Below are positions 58,201 to 64,000 of a stretch of DNA of 64,000 nucleotides, one piece after another. Under the pieces are notes generated by a model. It saw only the letters and a program-made list of their open reading frames with translations. It did not search any database and had not been told where the DNA came from. The DNA is taken from positions 4,779,001 to 4,843,000 of the forward strand of contig JARCOQ010000016.1 of assembly GCA_029207755.1 (NCBI GenBank), given 5' to 3'. Both the position numbers and the translations under genes were made by a program. Numbering within the stretch: position 1 is the stretch's first letter; every line of letters starts with the position of its first letter. Source of the stretch: Chamaea fasciata (Eukaryota; Chordata; Aves; Passeriformes; Sylviidae).

Positions 58201-61200
58201 TTTTCTTTAATTGTGCTAGCAAGTGAAGGCATGGGCTCGAGCTGTGCTGTAGCTGGGCTGATGAGAATTGCTGGGAAGGAGTGATTTCAGCTGCCTGGCT
58301 TTGCTGAATCAGGGCCTTAGGACTGGTGAAAATGAGTAATTTGAAAAGTACGAGCTCAGTTTGTACTTCTGCTAATTGACACAACACGCTTCTTGCTTAA
58401 TACGGAAAGTCATGAGCTGGAGATCTCTTCCCTCCTCCATCCTAAACCCAGCAGGGATGGCTATTCCTGTGTGGCCTCCAGGAACCAGTTACACGGATTT
58501 AGATAATCATTTCCAGACCTTTTCTTGTACTTCCTCACACAGACTTTCCTACAGATGACCTTTGGGAGCTGGAAACTCTGAGTGTTGTGGAGAGAACATG
58601 ATTTCCTGATCGCTACTGTAAGTGAACCTTGAAACAGCAGTCCTGCATCGCAGCCCAGCAAATGAAAAATGTGAACAGCAGGAATGAACAGGGAGTTATG
58701 GTAAAACAAATAAAGAAACTATCATCAAGGGAAGATGAAGAGCTTGATCCTTCAAGGCAGGAGGAACTGGTGCTCCTTTTTGGACTCCATCTTTGCTTTT
58801 GAAAGCAGAATTTCCAGAACTTTCAGATCAAGATTGGTAAAATGGGGACACAAGGGGGGAAAAAAGCAAAACTGCAGAGGTCTTAGAAGTCTTGCAATAG
58901 AACAGATATTTTTTAAGTTGCAAGATATCTCTTAATACTCATCACAAAGCACTTGGGTCCAGATGAGGGAGATCCCAGCATTTCACACAGCGTTTATGCA
59001 GGAAATGGGAGAAATAGCAAGGCCTATGGGGAAAAGATTTAATATTCCAGTTGAAAGAGGTATTAAAACCTGGAAGGCAGCATGTGCCACTTCCCATAAC
59101 AGTGACACTCAGCTGCAAACACGCAAGCAGAAAGCACAGGGAGGGGAAGGCACTCCCACGAAGGAGAGCATTAAGCGTGCTGAGGAGAGGATGATTTCAA
59201 TTAAGGAACAGAGCTGATCCAGGCGTGGGTAAAAATATCTGTAGCAGAGAAGAAAAGTCTTGGAAATTTCCCAGCACATCTTTTCCTGTCCAGGCTCATG
59301 CTCTGGTGTCCAGCTTCACTCCTGGGCATGTGGGCAAAAGCCTGAGCAGAAAAACTGATGCTTTTTTAATGCTGCACAGCACAAGTTGTCCTTCTCTTGG
59401 TCTTTGAGAGTGGTGACACAAAGAACAGAGGAGGCTGAGCTAAAGACCTCTGGAAGACATAGGAGGCAAACGGGGAAAAAAAAAAATCAGCCTCTGTCTT
59501 TGCACTAAAGGCTTTTTGCCACTGAACTAAATGAGAAGTACAGCCAGCCTTCAGGAGTGTGATTAGCATAGCAGGGCAGCAACAGGCAAGCACAAAGGAG
59601 GGAGAAATGCTCATGTCTGCTGAGATGTCTGACTGCACTGGGAGGGTTTTCACTCCCTCTGCCTTGAAGTCTCCTTCTTTGAGCACCACAATGGGAATTT
59701 CTGCCCCTTTGAAAGGCTGCTTTGAAGAGCTGTACTTGAATAAAGATATCCAATACATACTGCAGATAACTTGCTGAAGTACATCTTCCCAAAACCTCTA
59801 GTGTGCTCTCCTAATGAAATAAATTTATTTTTCCATGCATGTATTTCCAGAGATGCACGTTAGGAGCATTTAGACACACGGAATCCTGAGCACACAAGTG
59901 AGCTGGGAGCCCTGACAGGGCAGCAGGGGTTGTACTCTGCTCCTCAGCCCTGGCACCAGCAGCTTTTCTGCTTAACCCAAGGCAGCTCTCTGTGCTTCAG
60001 GGGGGAGAGGAAAAAAGGGTGACAAAAAAAAATTCCAAAAAAATCAAATCTATTTGTCATCCTGGGGGCAAAACAATGGTAGGCAAATTCATCCATCTCA
60101 CAAGATTCCTGTCATCATCTTCTCTACAGCTTTGGGTTTTTTTCCCCTTTTCCACTACATGTGTGTAGAGAGAAGCAGAATGATGAAAGATGAAATAGAA
60201 TTACTTGATTGACAAATTCAGTAGATATTATACAGTGAACACGTTCTCCAGAATTGTTTAGCAACAAGATTCATCTTGTATAAATAAGATGGAGGGTTTC
60301 AGCATGGCATGGCACCATTTCTGTCCATCTGGCTTTGCAAGGAACTTATGTGGGGAAAGCAGAATTACACTTCAAGCAATAGAAAAAAAAGAAGCACTGA
60401 AATTATATCAGTAAGATTAAAACAAACAAACAAAAGAGAAGCCTGACTAATGCTATTTAAAAATATGGAGCTGTTCTAGGAAATATAAAAAGAAGGGGGA
60501 ACTGATGGAAATGAAGAACCAAGGTTTGGATTTAGTAAACGATGCTTACTTGATTACACCCATATGCAGTCACTGATGAGCTCTTGAGCAGAACTGATGA
60601 AAAATTGGATTGTTTACATGTATCAAACATCGCAAATGGGAATCTGAACTCAATGTGCCAAAAAACCTTGAGAATAAAAATGCTAGCAATAATTGCTACA
60701 TTTTATGTGTCAATGGCATGCCAGCAAGGATTCTGCATCAAACTCTGGCCAATGGGAAAAGGTTGGGTATGTGAAACTGTAATATCACTTATCTACCAAG
60801 CAGGCCACCTGATGACTGACAACTTTAATTTCAGCGTGAAATTGGCTGACTGGCCGTTGAAACATCCATCCCTCCTGACAGGGATGGTAGTCTCTGGATA
60901 TTTACTACTGGAACCTTCCACAGTCGTCCTCCTGCTCCACTCATCTTCATTTCAAACAGCAAAGAGAGTGGCCTTGGCCAAAATCACAGCTCTCCATCAA
61001 GGAGTGGGGCACTGGTGGCTTCTCACGGTCTCCAGCTCACATTGGCTCTGCCTCTGTGGAAAGGTCCTTGTGCTCATGAGAAAATATAAGTGCTGGGGGG
61101 TTGTGTACCCAGAGCACAGGTACCCAGGTCTTTGAGGTAGGTGTGGGAGTAAAAATCAGAGAGATTTTATTTTATATGGAATGAATATGTGGATCAGGAG

Positions 61201-64000
61201 TGCAGATTTTGGATCAGAATCCTTTTTGTTTTCTTCACAGGCAAAGACAGGCCCACCAGAAGAAAAAACCTTGGCTTTATTCTTGGCCTGTATGTGCAGG
61301 ACCTTGCATGAGAAAGATACGAATATGATCTTGTACTGGGTTAATTGCACACGTTACCTTGAAGCACATAATGCTACCATCTGTCTTTTCAAAATAAATA
61401 CTAACTGGGAGAGAGAATAGTCATAAGAACCATGACTATTGTATACTTACCATATTGGTACATACTGAATATTACAGTTGTCTCCTCCTGGACAAATGAG
61501 ATACTTAAATATCTGATTATTCTCTGTGATTTGGTGAGCTGGAAGAAAAGTGTATCTCATTTTTAAGATTCAGTCTCATAGATGCAAAGACCTGATGTGG
61601 CCCTGAAGCTGACTGCTTTGAATGTCTATGCTTATTTAGGATCTTCATTAGTACTTGCAATCATTTAATTATTCTGATTTTGATATTTGCCATCCACTCT
61701 GGGCTGAGGGAATGTTTACAGTTAAACAACAATTAAAATGGAAGCCAGAGAGCAGATTCCCAAATCCTTCCAAATCAGCCTTGAATTGTGAGTTCCTTCC
61801 TCCAGGGCAGCTTTCTACCAGAGGAACCACCAACAATTCCTGGGGCTTTGCCTCAGCATCACGTGCAGATTTTGCTTTGTCTCCAATCCTGTATTTAATC
61901 ACACTGATAGTTCTCCAGAGCAGCGTAGGTTCTTCTAAAATCTTTGGTCTCATAGTGGAAAAAGGTCATGGCGGAAATAGAAGACATTCCTCCATTAGCT
62001 GCGGTGAGGGACATTCCATCAGCCTCTGCCTGAGAGTCCAAGAGCCATTCCTTGGAAAGAGGTGATTAAAAAACCCCAAAGCTAGAAAACATATCTGCCC
62101 AAATAAAAGCCTTTCTTATGATTTTCTGGCTATTAGAACCCTATTTGCCGTTGTGCTTCTGCTGTTTTGGCTGCCTGGTGCCCCAGAGTAGCTGTAAACC
62201 TTCCCCACAGCAGCTCTGGAGTGACTTTGCTGTGCCAGAGCGGGACACGGGATACTGATAGTGTTTAACTTTCCTAAACCCCCCCTCTCAACAAGGGCCT
62301 GAGGGAAGGGTAACGTGCATATGAAGCCTTAATGCTGCATTGGCTTTTGGACTGCAACAGAAGGCTTCCACAGAACTGAAGGATTACTGCTAATTTTTGT
62401 CCAAAAAGGAAAAAAATAGAACTGATGAGGATAACTTGTACTCATAGACATGCTGAACACTGCGTCAGCCCAGAGACTATTAGCACATAATTAATTGAAA
62501 TGGCTTGGCACTTGGGCTTATGCTACTGACACTATGAGAGTTAATGTTGGCCCACTTTCCATGCTCATTACAATCCATGTCAGTAGGATGGACATTTTTG
62601 GAACCACTTCCTCCTCTTTGTTGCAGTATTTGCCAATAGCAGGAGAAACTGATGCTGTAAAAGGGAGAAAACATCTTCAGCATTGCAATGGAGGAACAAA
62701 TTATTCTCTGGTGCCCATTATAATTGCAGCATAATCTGGTCGGAGAAAATTAACTCCTTCTTTTGGTATGACCCAGGGAATTGTTTTGTGATGCTATGAA
62801 AGGATGCTTTGATTTGTGGTGCTAAGTAATCATAAACAGCCTTGGCTCTCATAAACACATGCTTGGGGGAACTTGAGGGGCTGTCTCTCCCAAAGTCTGT
62901 AAGTTTGTTAGTTTATGAGGTCACCTCTCTGCAAGAAATTTTCCCCCTTCTCCAGAATCAGATCTACAGAGCAGAACTTTCATTTAATCTTTCAAGTTTT
63001 TCACTTTTTTCATTTCATTTTTTCTTAAGGATGGCTCTTCAAATTCTTGAAGATCTATTCCTGAAAAAAAGCCCCAAAAAACCAGATGTGCAATGAGCCC
63101 TCAGTGCCTGGTTAATAGCAGAGAGTGGTGGTGAGTACACCAGGGAACTGCCAGAACTTCCTGGTGGAACATCCCACCGAGATCAGCCTTGCACAAAGCT
63201 GAGTGTCTCCTGCTTTGGAAAACAAAGCAGGGAGGGTAGATGTGTATAAAAATGAAACATGGAAGTAAATAAAAACCATCAGATTTTTGTAAGCTTCACA
63301 AGATAAAGTTTCGCCTTCTATTCCACAGTGAAAATTTAGCCCATTTCAAAATCAGGCTTTGCCAAAAAATATTTTCTTTCCTACTACGGTAGTCAAAGAC
63401 TGTGGGAGAACCCAAAGGGCTGTTGGTTCTCAGGCTGAAGGACAAGGACTTGCTGTGACACTGCAGACCAGGGCAGATTGTCACTGTGGGTGCCCTGAAC
63501 CCAGAGAGGCTGCGCTGCCACCCCAGTTCTGGCTGCATCCACAGCACAGCCACCCCGAGCATCCTGTGTGCCTGCGCATCACACTGAATGCAGCTCCCGA
63601 GGAATTATTAATGCTGCAGTGTCACCAAGAGCTGGTTAATTATCAGGGATTTCTGTGCAGCACCTGGAGGGAGAGCAGCTTTGAAGAACAGCCCCATCCA
63701 CGGCAGCCGTGCAGCAGAGCACTAATTATTCCTGCCTGTGCCGTCGTCGCTGCCATCAGAGGGGACAGCTGGCATTTCTTCAGCTCCCCATACTCCTGCT
63801 AATAATGTAGAGTGTCTCAGCATGCTGCATGTTAGAAGGAGATTTAATGTGCTGGCTGAATATTGTATTGAGTTCCTGATTTGTGTCAGCAAGGCCTGCT
63901 AATTCATAAGAAGTGTCACTGGGACTTACTTCCCTTACATTTAGACACAGGTAAATTACTCTGGAGGAAGCCTGGCTGTAGCCATCAGTACTTGCTGGCT
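55213..64000. other. Non-coding DNA, nothing firmly recognised
   Basis: About 8.8 kb of unique-looking sequence to the window end. It includes A runs near 58142-58155 and 60026-60034. The best open frame from an ATG is at 60653-61135 (160 codons, plus), with no recognisable domain. The last 450 bases (63570-64000) contain several TAATTA-type cores. No transposon, RNA gene or identifiable exon was found. Confidence 0.5.

Overview
This window reads as ordinary nuclear DNA of a bird, most likely a songbird. Three decayed CR1 LINE tails lie at 21144-21222, 49125-49390 and 55022-55212. There are two solo retroviral LTRs (11516-11963 and 19637-19920), a likely amniote MIR-type SINE remnant at 9690-9870, a long (GAAA)n microsatellite, and many A- or T-rich runs. 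The bird call rests on the CR1 sequences. The songbird call rests on LTR sequences that resemble passerine families from memory and is less certain. I see no bacterial-type gene organisation, operon, CRISPR array, rRNA or tRNA gene.

No protein-coding gene could be identified. The longest open frames are either translations of the GAAA tract (about 25021-25681) or frames of 140-230 codons with no recognisable domain, scattered over both strands and often overlapping each other. The window is best described as an intergenic or intronic gene-poor stretch. Exons of a long noncoding RNA, or a small exon of a flanking gene, cannot be excluded by eye.

Layout. 1-2.5 kb: unique DNA with a diverged direct duplication (copies near 16-190 and 935-1110). 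2.5-8.1 kb: unique AT-leaning DNA. 8.1-8.6 kb: a CpG-dense patch followed by a quadruplex-type G-run motif. 9.7 kb: MIR-like SINE. 11.5-12.0 kb: solo LTR. 19.5-19.9 kb: two adjacent perfect hairpins, then a second solo LTR. 20.6-21.7 kb: AT-rich enhancer-like block, CR1 fragment, CpG-enriched patch. 25.1-25.5 kb: large purine microsatellite. 30.4-32.9 kb: the most enhancer-like part, with a duplicated palindromic motif exactly 110 bp apart, a CpG-retaining block and a POU/homeodomain-like dyad. 37.4-38.1 kb: the best CpG-island candidate, preceded by a splice-acceptor-like site. 38-64 kb: mostly unique DNA with two further CR1 fragments and short homopolymers.

No genes can be shown to act together here. 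If the window has a function, the sequence points to regulatory DNA (CpG-rich patches and AT-rich homeodomain-type clusters) rather than proteins. I did not find convincing evidence of a new biological system. The best leads are the 30.5 kb paired palindrome, the 19.5 kb twin hairpin, the orphan CpG island at 37.7-38.1 kb and the unclassified duplicated element at the left edge.
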